Assembly: GCA_030824495.1 (NCBI GenBank)
Contig: JAVBXP010000044.1
Span: 22,855-86,854, forward strand
Direction: 5' to 3'
DNA length: 64,000 bases
From: a bacterium
Lineage (GTDB): Bacteria; Pseudomonadota; Alphaproteobacteria; Caulobacterales; Caulobacteraceae
A program made the position numbers and the translations under genes. Within the stretch, counting starts at the first letter, position 1, and every line of letters begins with the position of its first letter. This document shows positions 9,252 through 17,320 of this stretch, one piece after another. A model generated the notes under the pieces. The model did not search any database and had not been told where the DNA came from. It was given only the letters and a program-made list of their open reading frames with translations.

Positions 9252-9941
9252 ATGACCGCCCCCGCCGTCGAAGCCACCTCTCATCACCAGCCTGTCGGAG
9301 CCTCCGACCAGATCGCCTATGGGTTCGTGAAGCTGCTGCGTTTCTGCGCCGACACCTTCTTCGCCAAGCGCTACGGCCACCGTGCTGTGGTCCTCGAGAC
9401 CGTCGCGGCCGTGCCGGGCATGGTCGGCGCAACCCTCAACCACCTGAAGTGCCTGCGCCGGATGTGCGACGACAAGGGTTGGATCAAGACCCTGATGGAC
9501 GAGGCCGAGAACGAGCGCATGCACCTGATGACCTTCATCGAGGTCTGCAAGCCCACCGCCTTCGAACGCTTCGTCGTGGTGGCGGTGCAGTGGGTCTTCT
9601 ACCTGTTCTTCTTCGGCCTTTATCTCGTCTCTCCCAAGACCGCTCACCGGGTGGTCGGCTACTTCGAGGAAGAGGCAGTGATCAGCTACACGCACTATCT
9701 GGCGGAGATCGACGAGGGCCGTTCTGAGAATGTGCCGGCCCCGCAGATCGCCAAGACCTACTGGGGTCTGCCGGACACCGCGACCCTGCGCGATGTTGTC
9801 CTGGTCGTTCGCGCCGACGAGGCCCACCACCGCGACGTCAACCACGGCTACGCCAACGAACTGATCGGTCTGCCGCAAACCCCGGTCGCCCCCTGCCCGC
9901 CGCATGCGGTGCTGGAACCGACCTGGAAAGCCGCCGCCTAA
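9252..9941 (+). CDS. aox: Alternative (cyanide-insensitive) ubiquinol oxidase
   Basis: A di-iron quinol oxidase of 229 residues that passes electrons from ubiquinol to oxygen without pumping protons. All four AOX iron-ligand motifs are visible: [22 protein letters not shown] (LEEEA type) and [13 protein letters not shown] hydrophobic stretch [19 protein letters not shown] fits the membrane-facing helices. I chose ATG 9252 because AGGAG lies 6 nt upstream; the in-frame ATG 9204 has no ribosome site. It is divergent from fixLJ and followed 54 bp later by a receiver-only protein, so control by oxygen or redox signalling is likely. AOX is patchily distributed in bacteria, which makes the linkage notable. 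Confidence 0.93.
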   Translation: MTAPAVEATSHHQPVGASDQIAYGFVKLLRFCADTFFAKRYGHRAVVLETVAAVPGMVGATLNHLKCLRRMCDDKGWIKTLMDEAENERMHLMTFIEVCKPTAFERFVVVAVQWVFYLFFFGLYLVSPKTAHRVVGYFEEEAVISYTHYLAEIDEGRSENVPAPQIAKTYWGLPDTATLRDVVLVVRADEAHHRDVNHGYANELIGLPQTPVAPCPPHAVLEPTWKAAA

Positions 9942-9995
9942 TCGAAAGGAAGCGTGGGACCTGGGCCGCCGGCCCGGGTCTCGCCGATCTCAGCC

Positions 9996-10382
9996 ATGAT
10001 CGAAACGCCTGCGCCCGCCCCGCTGCTGGTCGTCGACGACGATCCGGCCATCCGCACGTCGCTGAAGTTCGCACTCGAGATCGAGGGCTACGCAGTCGAG
10101 ACCTATGCCGACGCCGAGAGCCTGGCCGCCCGCCAGGACCTCCCGGATAACGGCTGCCTGGTGGTCGACTACCAACTTCCGGGCATGGATGGCCTGGAGT
10201 TGGTCGAGACCCTCCGCCACCGAGCGGTCTGCCTGCCGGCGCTGCTGATGACCACGCAACCGACCCGCCAAGTGCGCCTACGCGCCGAGCAGGCCGGGGT
10301 CGGCATCATCGAGAAGCCGCTGCTGTCGAGTTCGCTGGGCGACGCGCTCGCCAGGTTGCTAGACCCCTCCGCCCCGCACTAG
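9996..10382 (+). CDS. Stand-alone response-regulator receiver domain
   Basis: A 128-residue protein made only of a CheY-like receiver: DDDPAIR pocket, phospho-acceptor Asp in LVVDYQLPGMDG, Thr in LMTTQP and Lys in IIEKPL. No output domain follows. Sequence style (DDDPAIRTSLKFALE, EKPL) resembles the FixJ receiver group. ATG 9996 places the receiver at residue about 8; an in-frame GTG at 9954, next to AAAGGA, is possible but spaced too closely. Lying directly behind aox and near fixLJ, it may act as a phosphate sink or competitor for FixL. That is inference. It ends overlapping the convergent kynA stop by 4 nt. Confidence 0.85.
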   Translation: MIETPAPAPLLVVDDDPAIRTSLKFALEIEGYAVETYADAESLAARQDLPDNGCLVVDYQLPGMDGLELVETLRHRAVCLPALLMTTQPTRQVRLRAEQAGVGIIEKPLLSSSLGDALARLLDPSAPH

Positions 10383-11185
10383 AGCGAGGTGCGGACCCGG
10401 AAGAGCTCGGGGAAGAACGAGCCTTCCAACGCCTTGGCCAGATAGGCCGCGCCGGCGCTGCCGCCGGTGCCCTGTTTGAACCCGATGATCCGCTCGACGG
10501 TTTTCAAGTGCGCGAAGCGCCATTGCTGGAAGCGGAACTCCAGATCGACCAGCTTCTCCGCCAGCTCGTAGAGATCCCAGTAGCGTTCCGGGTCGCGGTA
10601 GACACTAACCCAGGCGGCCTCGACGGCGGCGTCCGCCTCGTGCGGCAGGCGCAGATCGCGCTCCAGCAGCTGGGCCGGGATATCGAAGCCCCGTCGCGAC
10701 AACAGCCGAACGCACTCGTCATAGAGACTCGGCTCGGCCAGGGCCGCTTCGAGCACGCCGTACACCTCAGTCGTCTCGTGGACCCGCAGCATCGAGGCGT
10801 CCTTGGCCCCCATCAGGAACTCCAGCATCCGGTACTGGAATGACTGGAAGCCGGAGCTTTGACCCAAGTGCGGGCGCAGCGCGTGATAGTCGCTGGGCGT
10901 CATGGTCCCCAGCACGTCCCAGGACTGGATCAGCTGCCCCTGGATACGGCTGACACGGGCGATCATCTTGAAGGCCGGGCCAAGGTCGTCATCGCGGATG
11001 TGCTGACGGGCGGCCGAAAGCTCGTGGATGGACAGCTTGAGCCACAACTCGGAAGCCTGGTGGATGATGATGAACAGCAGTTCGTCGTGCTCATCCGAAC
11101 GTGGCCGCTGGGCGGACAGCAGGGTGTCCAGGCCCAGATAGTCGCCGTAGCTCATGGCCGGCGGGGTATGCAATTTCTCGCTCAT
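10379..11185 (-). CDS. kynA: Tryptophan 2,3-dioxygenase
   Basis: A haem enzyme that opens the indole ring of L-tryptophan to N-formylkynurenine, the first step of the kynurenine route. The 268-residue length matches the bacterial family. Diagnostic motifs are SYGDYLGLDTLL, FIIIHQASELWLKL, the haem-ligand region RFAHLKTVERIIGFKQGTGG and a GFQSFQYRMLEF segment. I chose ATG 11185 (MSEKLHTPP); an upstream TTG at 11203 is in frame but less likely. No kynureninase or formamidase lies beside it, so the rest of the pathway is elsewhere. Confidence 0.95.
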   Translation of the reverse strand: MSEKLHTPPAMSYGDYLGLDTLLSAQRPRSDEHDELLFIIIHQASELWLKLSIHELSAARQHIRDDDLGPAFKMIARVSRIQGQLIQSWDVLGTMTPSDYHALRPHLGQSSGFQSFQYRMLEFLMGAKDASMLRVHETTEVYGVLEAALAEPSLYDECVRLLSRRGFDIPAQLLERDLRLPHEADAAVEAAWVSVYRDPERYWDLYELAEKLVDLEFRFQQWRFAHLKTVERIIGFKQGTGGSAGAAYLAKALEGSFFPELFRVRTSL

Positions 11186-11227
11186 GGCGCGGTCATATCG
11201 CAATTTCCGCGCCGCAGAACCGGGTTC

Positions 11228-11593
11228 CTACGCCGGGCGGCCTGGCTCCGGCGCGTAGTTCGGCTGATCGATGGCGATTTGCTCGACGATGTTGGCCTTC
11301 AGGGCCGCCAGCAGGCCGGGCGTGTCGCGATCCATCGCCCCTTCCCGCAGGCGCGTGCAAAGGTCTGCGTTCAGTTCGGCGACGGAGCCGTCTCGGCCCA
11401 GCAGCGCTGAGAGACGCTGCGTCGCCGCCGCTTCGGCCGCCGCCCCCTGCACCAGTTCGCGCCGCACGACGCTCAGCGCATTGGCGGCGACCCTGGCCAG
11501 GAATGCATCGCGTGGATTGAGCTCGGAGCGAACGCCGTCGATCCAGCCGGCGACGGCGTCCAACAGCTCCTCGGCGCGGGGATGGTCGATCAC
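11228..11593 (-). CDS. DUF6285 small partner protein (LvaB-like)
   Basis: A 121-residue, mostly helical protein (HPRAEELLDAVAGWI, NALSVVRRELVQG). I start it at GTG 11593, which overlaps the TGA of the upstream kinase gene as GTGA, a typical coupled junction. This family recurs next to APH-like kinases and ACAD11-type acyl-CoA dehydrogenases. In the levulinate pathway of Pseudomonas putida a small protein of this kind (LvaB) is needed together with the kinase LvaA. By analogy it likely binds the adjacent kinase. That equivalence is inferred from gene order and size, not from sequence identity I can compute. Confidence 0.7.
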   Translation of the reverse strand: MIDHPRAEELLDAVAGWIDGVRSELNPRDAFLARVAANALSVVRRELVQGAAAEAAATQRLSALLGRDGSVAELNADLCTRLREGAMDRDTPGLLAALKANIVEQIAIDQPNYAPEPGRPA

Positions 11594-12579
11594 AGTCCAT
11601 TCTCCAGCAGGGTGACGAGGTCGATCTCGGTTTCCGACACCCGGCGGCCGATCATCGGCCTCTCGACCGAGACTTCGGTTCCGTTGGCGTAGCTGGCGTA
11701 CATCATCAGGCACATCACGCCCCACTTCAGCGAGCCGAGGGCTTGCCAGTAGAGTACCCGTGACAGCGGGATCTCTTCCCCACCGGCCGCGACATAGCCG
11801 TCCAGCAGGTCGCGATATTCGCCAAAGCCGCCGACCGGACGGTCGCTGCGGCCGAACCGCCAGGAATTCACGCAGATCCAGCCCAGATCCTCGGCCGGGT
11901 CACCCAGATGCGAGAGCTCCCAGTCGAGAACGGCGGCGACTCCCTGCTCAGGGTCCACCATCAGATTGCCGTTCCGGAAGTCCCCATGCAGCAAGACCGC
12001 CGGTCGCGGCGGCGGCGCGTGCTTCTTGAGGTGCTGGAAGGCCAGTTCCAGGATCGGGCGCTCGGCGCCGGAATTGCGATAGACCTCTTCGTAGCGGGCC
12101 AGTTCCTCAAGCGCATCGACGCTCTTCAGACCGGCAGGCGGCGTGGCCGAATGGATCTGGGCCAGGATCGCGCCGCACTGACGCGCCAGGCCGGGCCGTA
12201 CAGCTTCGAAACGCGGGTCCGAGACGATCTTGCGGCCGAGGGTCTCGCCGGAGATCCGCCGGGTAATGTGCGCCTCGCCCAGGCCGTCCTGCGGGCGCGC
12301 CAGATGCACCAGCGGCGCGACCGGCGCGCCGACGGCCGACGCCGCGGTGATCAGGGCGGCCTCGACCTCCAGGGACACCGAACGCGCGGCCTCCGGGTCG
12401 AAGGGGGCGGAGCGGCGGCGCAGGATCAACTCCTCTCGGCCCCGCCCGCCGACCACGGCGAAGGCCCACGTCTCCATGCTGGCGCCGCCCGACAGGCGCT
12501 GGAGATCAGCGATCTGCGCGCCCTCCCCGCCCAGCGTCGGGGCCAGCCCTTTCAGTGCCTCGAAAACCTCGCCCTGCAT
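11590..12579 (-). CDS. APH-fold phosphotransferase, probable hydroxyacyl-CoA kinase (LvaA/ACAD11 type)
   Basis: A 329-residue kinase of the aminoglycoside-phosphotransferase fold. It shows the Brenner motif LLHGDFRNGNLM (catalytic Asp) and the magnesium-binding LDWELSHLGDPAEDLGW. That second form is characteristic of the ACAD10/ACAD11 kinase branch rather than of drug-modifying enzymes. I use ATG 12579 (MQGEVFEALKG); a longer reading to 12666 lacks support. It overlaps the DUF6285 gene and is divergent from an acyl-CoA dehydrogenase. The likely role is phosphorylating 4-hydroxyacyl-CoA so that the dehydrogenase-like partner can eliminate phosphate. That role is known for LvaA and human ACAD10/11 and inferred here. 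Confidence 0.8.
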   Translation of the reverse strand: MQGEVFEALKGLAPTLGGEGAQIADLQRLSGGASMETWAFAVVGGRGREELILRRRSAPFDPEAARSVSLEVEAALITAASAVGAPVAPLVHLARPQDGLGEAHITRRISGETLGRKIVSDPRFEAVRPGLARQCGAILAQIHSATPPAGLKSVDALEELARYEEVYRNSGAERPILELAFQHLKKHAPPPRPAVLLHGDFRNGNLMVDPEQGVAAVLDWELSHLGDPAEDLGWICVNSWRFGRSDRPVGGFGEYRDLLDGYVAAGGEEIPLSRVLYWQALGSLKWGVMCLMMYASYANGTEVSVERPMIGRRVSETEIDLVTLLENGL

Positions 12580-12763
12580 GACGTTGCGGCGCCTTCCCAC
12601 TGATCCGACCTGCCGATTGGGGAGGTCATTTGATCGTGTGTAAACGCCGAAATGACCTGCGCCCACCCTGACCCGGCGGAAGCTGAAACCTGGGTTAGAG
12701 TGGTTTCAAGCAACTCGAGCGTCGGGACTTCGAGCCGGCGCCAAGCCCCAGGAGGAGACCGCC

Positions 12764-14056
12764 GTGGACTTCAGCATGCCGCCCGAAATCGAGGCCTATC
12801 TGGCCGAGCTGGACGCTTTCATCGAGGCAAAGATCAAGCCGTTGGAGCTTGAGGACGACAACATCCGCTACTTCGACCATCGGCGTGAATATGAGCGCAC
12901 CGACTGGGACGCCGGCGGCCTGCCCAAGAAGGAATGGGAAGAGCTGCTGGCCAAGGCCCGCAAGCTGGCCGACGAGGCCGGTCACCTGCGCTTCGCCTGG
13001 CCCAAGGAGATGGGCGGCAAGGACGGTTCCAACCTGGCCATGGCGGTGATCCGCGAGCACCTGGCCGCCAAGGGTCTAGGCCTGCACAACGACCTGCAGA
13101 ACGAACACTCGATCGTCGGCAACAACCCCTTCATCCTGATGTTCAAGGAGTTCGCCACAAACGCCCAGTACGCCCGCGACGGCGACAAGCTGCTGGCCGG
13201 GCAGATGCGGACCGGCTTTGGCCTGACCGAGCCCAACCATGGCTCTGACGCCACCTTCATGGAAACCACGGCGGTCCCTCAGGAAAAGGACGGTCAGCCC
13301 GGGTGGCTGATCCGCGGCGAGAAGATGTGGACGACCGGCATGCACGTGGCCACGCACGTGATGGTCTTTGCTCGGACTTCCGGCAAGGACGGCGACGCCA
13401 CCGGCATCACCTGCTTCATCGTGCCGGCCGACGCGCCCGGCGTGAAGGTCGAGGAATACCTCTGGACGTTCAACATGCCGACCGACCACCCGCGGGTCAG
13501 CTTCACCGACGTGTGGGTGCCGGAGGACAGCTACTGGGGCCAGATTGACCGCGGCCTGGGGCTTGGCCAGTCGTTCGTCCACCAGAACCGTATCCGCCAG
13601 GCGGCTTCGTCGCTGGGCGCGGCGGTGTTCTGCATCGAAGAGAGCGTGAAATACGCACGCCACCGCAAGCCGTTCGGCAAGGCGCTGGCCGAGAACCAGG
13701 CGATCCAGTGGCCGCTGGTCGAGCTGGCGACCCAGTGCGAGATGCTGCGGCTGCTGATCCGCAAGACCGCCTGGGACATGGACAACATGCCCCACAAGGA
13801 GGTCGAGAAGCAGCTCTCGGACAAGGTATCGATGTGCAATTACTGGGCTAACCGCCTGGTCTGCGAAGCCGCCGACCGGGCCATGCAGGTGCATGGCGGC
13901 ATCGGCTATTCACGGCACAAGCCGTTCGAGCACATCTATCGCCACCACCGCCGCTATCGGATCACCGAGGGCGCCGAAGAGATCCAGATGCGCAAGGTCG
14001 CGGCTTTCCTGTTCGGCTACCTCGGACCGCGCCGCGCCCTGTTCAAGGACGCCTAG
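12764..14056 (+). CDS. Acyl-CoA dehydrogenase, ACAD10/11-like
   Basis: A FAD flavoenzyme of 430 residues. Visible family motifs are the flavin/substrate loop GFGLTEPNHGSDATFMET, the C-terminal MQVHGGIGYSR and RITEGAEEIQMRKVA, where the catalytic glutamate region lies. The start is GTG 12764 behind a strong AGGAGGAG. The N-terminal PLELEDDNIRYFDHRRE and overall length resemble the dehydrogenase half of ACAD11. It is divergent from the kinase/DUF6285 pair; in mammals the kinase and dehydrogenase are fused in one chain. This supports use of 4-hydroxy fatty acids or levulinate-like acids. Its stop overlaps the convergent oxidase gene by 4 nt. Confidence 0.9.
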   Translation: MDFSMPPEIEAYLAELDAFIEAKIKPLELEDDNIRYFDHRREYERTDWDAGGLPKKEWEELLAKARKLADEAGHLRFAWPKEMGGKDGSNLAMAVIREHLAAKGLGLHNDLQNEHSIVGNNPFILMFKEFATNAQYARDGDKLLAGQMRTGFGLTEPNHGSDATFMETTAVPQEKDGQPGWLIRGEKMWTTGMHVATHVMVFARTSGKDGDATGITCFIVPADAPGVKVEEYLWTFNMPTDHPRVSFTDVWVPEDSYWGQIDRGLGLGQSFVHQNRIRQAASSLGAAVFCIEESVKYARHRKPFGKALAENQAIQWPLVELATQCEMLRLLIRKTAWDMDNMPHKEVEKQLSDKVSMCNYWANRLVCEAADRAMQVHGGIGYSRHKPFEHIYRHHRRYRITEGAEEIQMRKVAAFLFGYLGPRRALFKDA

Positions 14057-15168
14057 GTCTTCAGCTTGGCGAACATCGCCTTGTGATTGGCGAGGATCTT
14101 GGCCGTCGTGGCCGGGTCCTCGTCGGTCGACCAGTTTCCGCGCTCGAATGTCCCGCCCAGGATGATCCCGTCGCGGCGCGGGAACATGTAGCTCCAGTTC
14201 GAGACCAGATTGTAGGTCACCTCCGGCTGCGGCAGCAGGACGACGAGTTGGCCGCGCGCCGGGATCATCTCCTTGTCGCCGAAGAGTTCTCCCGCGCCGA
14301 GGCCGGTGCAGTTGAAGACCACCGGTTCCTTCAACGCCTGGAGCTCGGACTGGCTCTTGAAGTCACGCACCACGATGCGCCCGCCCGCGGCGAAGACATC
14401 CTCCATCATGGCCTGAAGGTAGATCGGCGGCTCCACCATCATGCTGTCCCAGTACTGCAGGATCGACCTGCCGAAGGGATGTTCACCGGCTGGCACGGTC
14501 CGACGCTCCGGCGCCAGGGCGGCGAGCCGGTTGAACAGGAAACTCCCGCCCAGATCGTCTTCGTCGAGGGAATAGTTCCGGGTCCACCGCACGCCATATT
14601 CCGGCGCGGAGAGTTGCTGGAAATGCAGGTAGGAGAGCTTCGCCGCCTTTTCGAACTGCGTGATGAACTGCGGCGTCGCATCCTTGGCGCTGAAGACCGA
14701 CGCCGGCCACCACTGGCCGCCGGCGATGTTTGACGTCGTCTCGGGCGGCAAGGCCTTGGCGTAGATGGTTACTCGGCCGCCGCGACGCTGGATCAAGCGG
14801 GCGGTGGCCAGGCCGACCGCCCCGCAGCCGAGGACGGCGTAGTCCCGCTCGGGTCCCACGAATCCCTCGTCCACAGCGAGATGCGAAGTCCCCCAGGACA
14901 TGGTGATCCCGCCGCCGCCGTGACCGTAGTTGTGCACCAAGGTCTTGTCGCCGAAGCGCTCGGCCCGGACCACAAAACCGCCAGGGCGATAGGGCCGCAG
15001 CCCGGCGACCACCCGGATCACTCGATCTTCCGAGACGTGAACGGGCGCCAGCCGCAGCCGCCCGCGCGGTTGCAGCGGATCGGAGAACGTCGCCGTGGTT
15101 CCGGTCGCGGTGCACCCCGCGAGTGCGCCGCCCGCCAGCATCAGTCCGAAATTTCGCCGCGTCGTCAT
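14053..15168 (-). CDS. Exported, circularly permuted D-amino-acid oxidase-like flavoprotein
   Basis: A 371-residue FAD oxidoreductase whose parts are in an unusual order. Residues 1-19 form a Tat signal with a lipobox (TTRRNFG...LAGC). Residues 45-95 hold GLRPYRP and HNYGHGGGGITMSWG, which in ordinary D-amino-acid oxidases are the C-terminal substrate/FAD motifs. The Rossmann motif AVLGCGAVGLATARLI, normally at residue 1, comes only at about 111. TTSNIAGGQWWP follows. The C-terminal NCTGLGAGEL, ARGQLVVL and GIILGGTFERGNW end where the canonical chain would continue into GFRPVRP. ATG 15168 gives the Tat motif a proper start. It is likely a periplasmic, membrane-anchored amine or D-amino-acid oxidase. 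The substrate is unknown; the substrate arginine (about 58) and Tyr of the WSYMFP segment are kept. Confidence 0.88.
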   Translation of the reverse strand: MTTRRNFGLMLAGGALAGCTATGTTATFSDPLQPRGRLRLAPVHVSEDRVIRVVAGLRPYRPGGFVVRAERFGDKTLVHNYGHGGGGITMSWGTSHLAVDEGFVGPERDYAVLGCGAVGLATARLIQRRGGRVTIYAKALPPETTSNIAGGQWWPASVFSAKDATPQFITQFEKAAKLSYLHFQQLSAPEYGVRWTRNYSLDEDDLGGSFLFNRLAALAPERRTVPAGEHPFGRSILQYWDSMMVEPPIYLQAMMEDVFAAGGRIVVRDFKSQSELQALKEPVVFNCTGLGAGELFGDKEMIPARGQLVVLLPQPEVTYNLVSNWSYMFPRRDGIILGGTFERGNWSTDEDPATTAKILANHKAMFAKLKT

Positions 15169-15262
15169 ACGCCCCCCTACTCTCTCGTTGCGAATTAGGA
15201 TGAGCGCGGGCGACGTGCGCAACCCCAGATCGCGCGGCCTGGTGCAGATTGTTCGCGCCGTC

Positions 15263-16672
15263 TCAGGCGTAGGCGGGCTGGCCGTACAGACGGTCGAAAA
15301 CCGGTGGAAGGCTGTCGGGCAGGCCCAGCAACGGGCCGGACGACAGCAAAAGCACCACTTCGTCGCCCTTCAGGTTCGAAAGGGCGGCGGTCGCCTGCTC
15401 GCGGCTGGCCACCGCCTCGACCGCAACACCGGCGGCGCGGGTCCGGGCCACAATCTCCTCGTGGCTCGATTGATGGTGACTGTCCGCTCCGTGCACCGGT
15501 GGCGGGCAGATCAGCACCCGAGAGGCGCCTTCGAACACGGTGTCGTACCAGGAGAGCGCGTCGCGGCTGCGCCAGCTGAAGGTATGGGGCTCGAAGACCA
15601 CGACCAACGGGCGGCTGGGATAGTGCAGCCGCATCGCACTAATGGCCGAGTGGGCCTTTTCGTACGAGCTGCCGAAGCCCTCGATGACCGGGACCGCCGA
15701 GGTGGTTGTCAGGCGATCAAGCCGGCGGCGAATTCCTGCGAAACTGGCCAGGCCCGCGACCAGCGCCGCCTCGCTCACCAGTTCGCGCTCCAGCAGGAAG
15801 GCGGCGACGCCGACGATGTTCTCGACATTGTGCGCGCCCAGAAGCTGGGTGGTGAGGGCGATCTTGCGGCCGCCCAGCCCGATCAGGTCGAAGCGCGTGG
15901 TTTCGCCATAGACGACATCGCGGCTAAACCAGCCATCGCAGGGCGCTGTGTCGTACCAGACCACGCGGGCCTTGGTTTCATGCGCCACGGCGCGGATGGC
16001 TGGGTGATCACGCATCACCGCCACGCCCTGCGCCGGCAAGGCGCGCAGCAGATCGAGGAACGGCGCCTCGTACTCGGCGAAGGTCGGGAAGACGTTGACG
16101 TGGTCGTGGACCAGCGAGGTCAGCAGCAGGTGGTCGGGGTGATAGAGCGCGAACTTGGAGCGGCGGTCGGTGGCCGAAACGATGTACTCATCGCCCTCCA
16201 GCACCACGTCGCCGCCGCCCCATTGGCCGGTCGCCGGCAACGACGGCGAGATCGCCCCGACCATCCAGCCTGGATCAGCCCCCGCCTGCAGCAGGATGTG
16301 GGCCATCAGGGCGGTGCAGGTCGACTTGCCGAACGATCCGGCGACCACGGTGGTCAGGCGACCGCTGGTCACCTCGCCGAGCATTTCGGCGAAGGTGGTG
16401 ACCCGCGCGCCCCGCGCCCTGGCCTCGATGACCTCGGGATTGGATTCCGCCCCCAGCTTGGCGCTGGTTCCGAGGATCAGGATGTCGAGGTCGGCGGGGA
16501 GATTCGCCGCGTCGAATCGCCGGTGGAAAGGAAAGCCCAACCCTTCGACATAGGTCGACATCGGCGGGAATACGTCTTCGTCGGAACCGGAGATTTCGTG
16601 GCCTGCGTCGCGCAGCATCAGGGCGACGGCGCTCATGCCCGCCCCAGCTATTCCCGTGAAATGGATGCGCAT
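15263..16672 (-). CDS. mpl: Mur ligase family protein, probable Mpl (murein tripeptide recycling)
   Basis: A 469-residue ligase of the MurC/Mpl group. It has an N-terminal UDP-binding motif MRIHFTGIAGAGMS and ATP loop VVAGSFGKSTCTALMAH. The central segment GDEYIVSATDRRSKFALY is close to the DxRSKF signature of Mpl, and a C-terminal GIRRRLD domain is present. Mpl joins UDP-MurNAc to the recycled tripeptide L-Ala-D-Glu-mDAP. The region that usually reads DFGHHPT is replaced by EGFGSSYEKA, so the C-terminal site has diverged. It is not among the dcw cell-division genes, which argues against it being MurC. I chose ATG 16672 (purine-rich GGGCGGA upstream); the longer frame to 16753 lacks support. 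Confidence 0.75.
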   Translation of the reverse strand: MRIHFTGIAGAGMSAVALMLRDAGHEISGSDEDVFPPMSTYVEGLGFPFHRRFDAANLPADLDILILGTSAKLGAESNPEVIEARARGARVTTFAEMLGEVTSGRLTTVVAGSFGKSTCTALMAHILLQAGADPGWMVGAISPSLPATGQWGGGDVVLEGDEYIVSATDRRSKFALYHPDHLLLTSLVHDHVNVFPTFAEYEAPFLDLLRALPAQGVAVMRDHPAIRAVAHETKARVVWYDTAPCDGWFSRDVVYGETTRFDLIGLGGRKIALTTQLLGAHNVENIVGVAAFLLERELVSEAALVAGLASFAGIRRRLDRLTTTSAVPVIEGFGSSYEKAHSAISAMRLHYPSRPLVVVFEPHTFSWRSRDALSWYDTVFEGASRVLICPPPVHGADSHHQSSHEEIVARTRAAGVAVEAVASREQATAALSNLKGDEVVLLLSSGPLLGLPDSLPPVFDRLYGQPAYA

Positions 16673-16955
16673 TCCGCCCAAAACCTCTGTTTCCCTGCTG
16701 GTATCGAGCCACGCGCCGCCCGTCGAGGGGCTAAGGCGTCGCGGCCCGCCCATTCAGCGCCAAGCCCGTTAACCCCCGACTAACCAAGCGATCAGAGCGC
16801 CCGGGCCACCCTCAGGGAAGACACCCCGCCGCAAAACACTCTGAACGACGGCGCCGACAGGGTTCCTTTTCGCTCCCTGTGGGCGCTTTTCGATCGCCGC
16901 ACTTCTGCGCTTGCGCGCCCGACGAACGCTGGGTATATCGCCGCCTCCAACGTGA

Positions 16956-17031
16956 TCCCCGATAGCTCAGCTGGTAGAGCAGTCGGCTGTTAACCGACTT
17001 GTCGCAGGTTCGAGTCCTGCTCGGGGAGCCA
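16956..17031 (+). tRNA. tRNA-Asn (anticodon GTT), copy 1
   Basis: A full cloverleaf of 76 nt. The acceptor is TCCCCGA/TCGGGGA, the anticodon stem GTCGG/CCGAC with loop CTGTTAA gives anticodon GTT at 16989-16991, and the T-arm is GCAGG-TTCGAGT-CCTGC. The discriminator is G and CCA is encoded. A GGGTATATC block about 20 bp upstream, repeated before copy 2, is probably the promoter -10 area. Confidence 0.96.
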
Positions 17032-17142
17032 CCTTGGATTTCCACTTCAGCCGTAGAGATACTTCCCCCGTCCGGGAGCGACTTTGATCGTGGCTGATTG
17101 CACACCCGACCAAGGCTGGGTATATCGCCGCCTCCAACGTGA

Positions 17143-17218
17143 TCCTCGATAGCTCAGTTGGTAGAGCAGTCGGCTGTTAACCGACTTGTCGCAGGTTCGA
17201 GTCCTGCTCGGGGAGCCA
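17143..17218 (+). tRNA. tRNA-Asn (anticodon GTT), copy 2
   Basis: The second copy of the tandem pair, 187 bp after the first. It differs by C to T in the acceptor stem (17146), giving a tolerated T-G wobble pair, and by one D-loop base. The anticodon and T-arm are identical to copy 1 and CCA is encoded. A GC-rich hairpin (around 17249-17270) followed by TT-rich sequence may end transcription. Confidence 0.95.
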
Positions 17219-17320
17219 CCTTGGATTTCCATTCCAACTGGTAGAGACGCCCGCCCCGCTGGGGAGCGGCGCTTCGTCTTGGCCGATTGCAAGCATGGCT
17301 CGCGGCGGTAAGCTCGCCTC

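Larger units (their letters stand above)
16928..17231 (+). repeat. Tandem duplication carrying two tRNA-Asn genes
   Basis: The segments 16928-17044 and 17115-17231 are near-identical copies offset by 187 bp. Each includes GCTGGGTATATCGCCG upstream, the tRNA, and ACCTTGGATTTCCA downstream. Weaker similarity continues outside (GCTGATTGCA versus GCCGATTGCA), showing an older, larger duplication that is decaying. Confidence 0.85.

Noticed and set aside
11228..11725. Longer 165-residue reading of the DUF6285 gene
   Set aside because: The upstream part lies inside the kinase gene in another frame; the GTGA junction at 11593-11590 gives a better start.
15095..16783. 562-codon plus-strand frame antisense to the Mpl-like ligase
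   Set aside because: Composition bias only; the ligase on the minus strand has intact ATP and UDP motifs.
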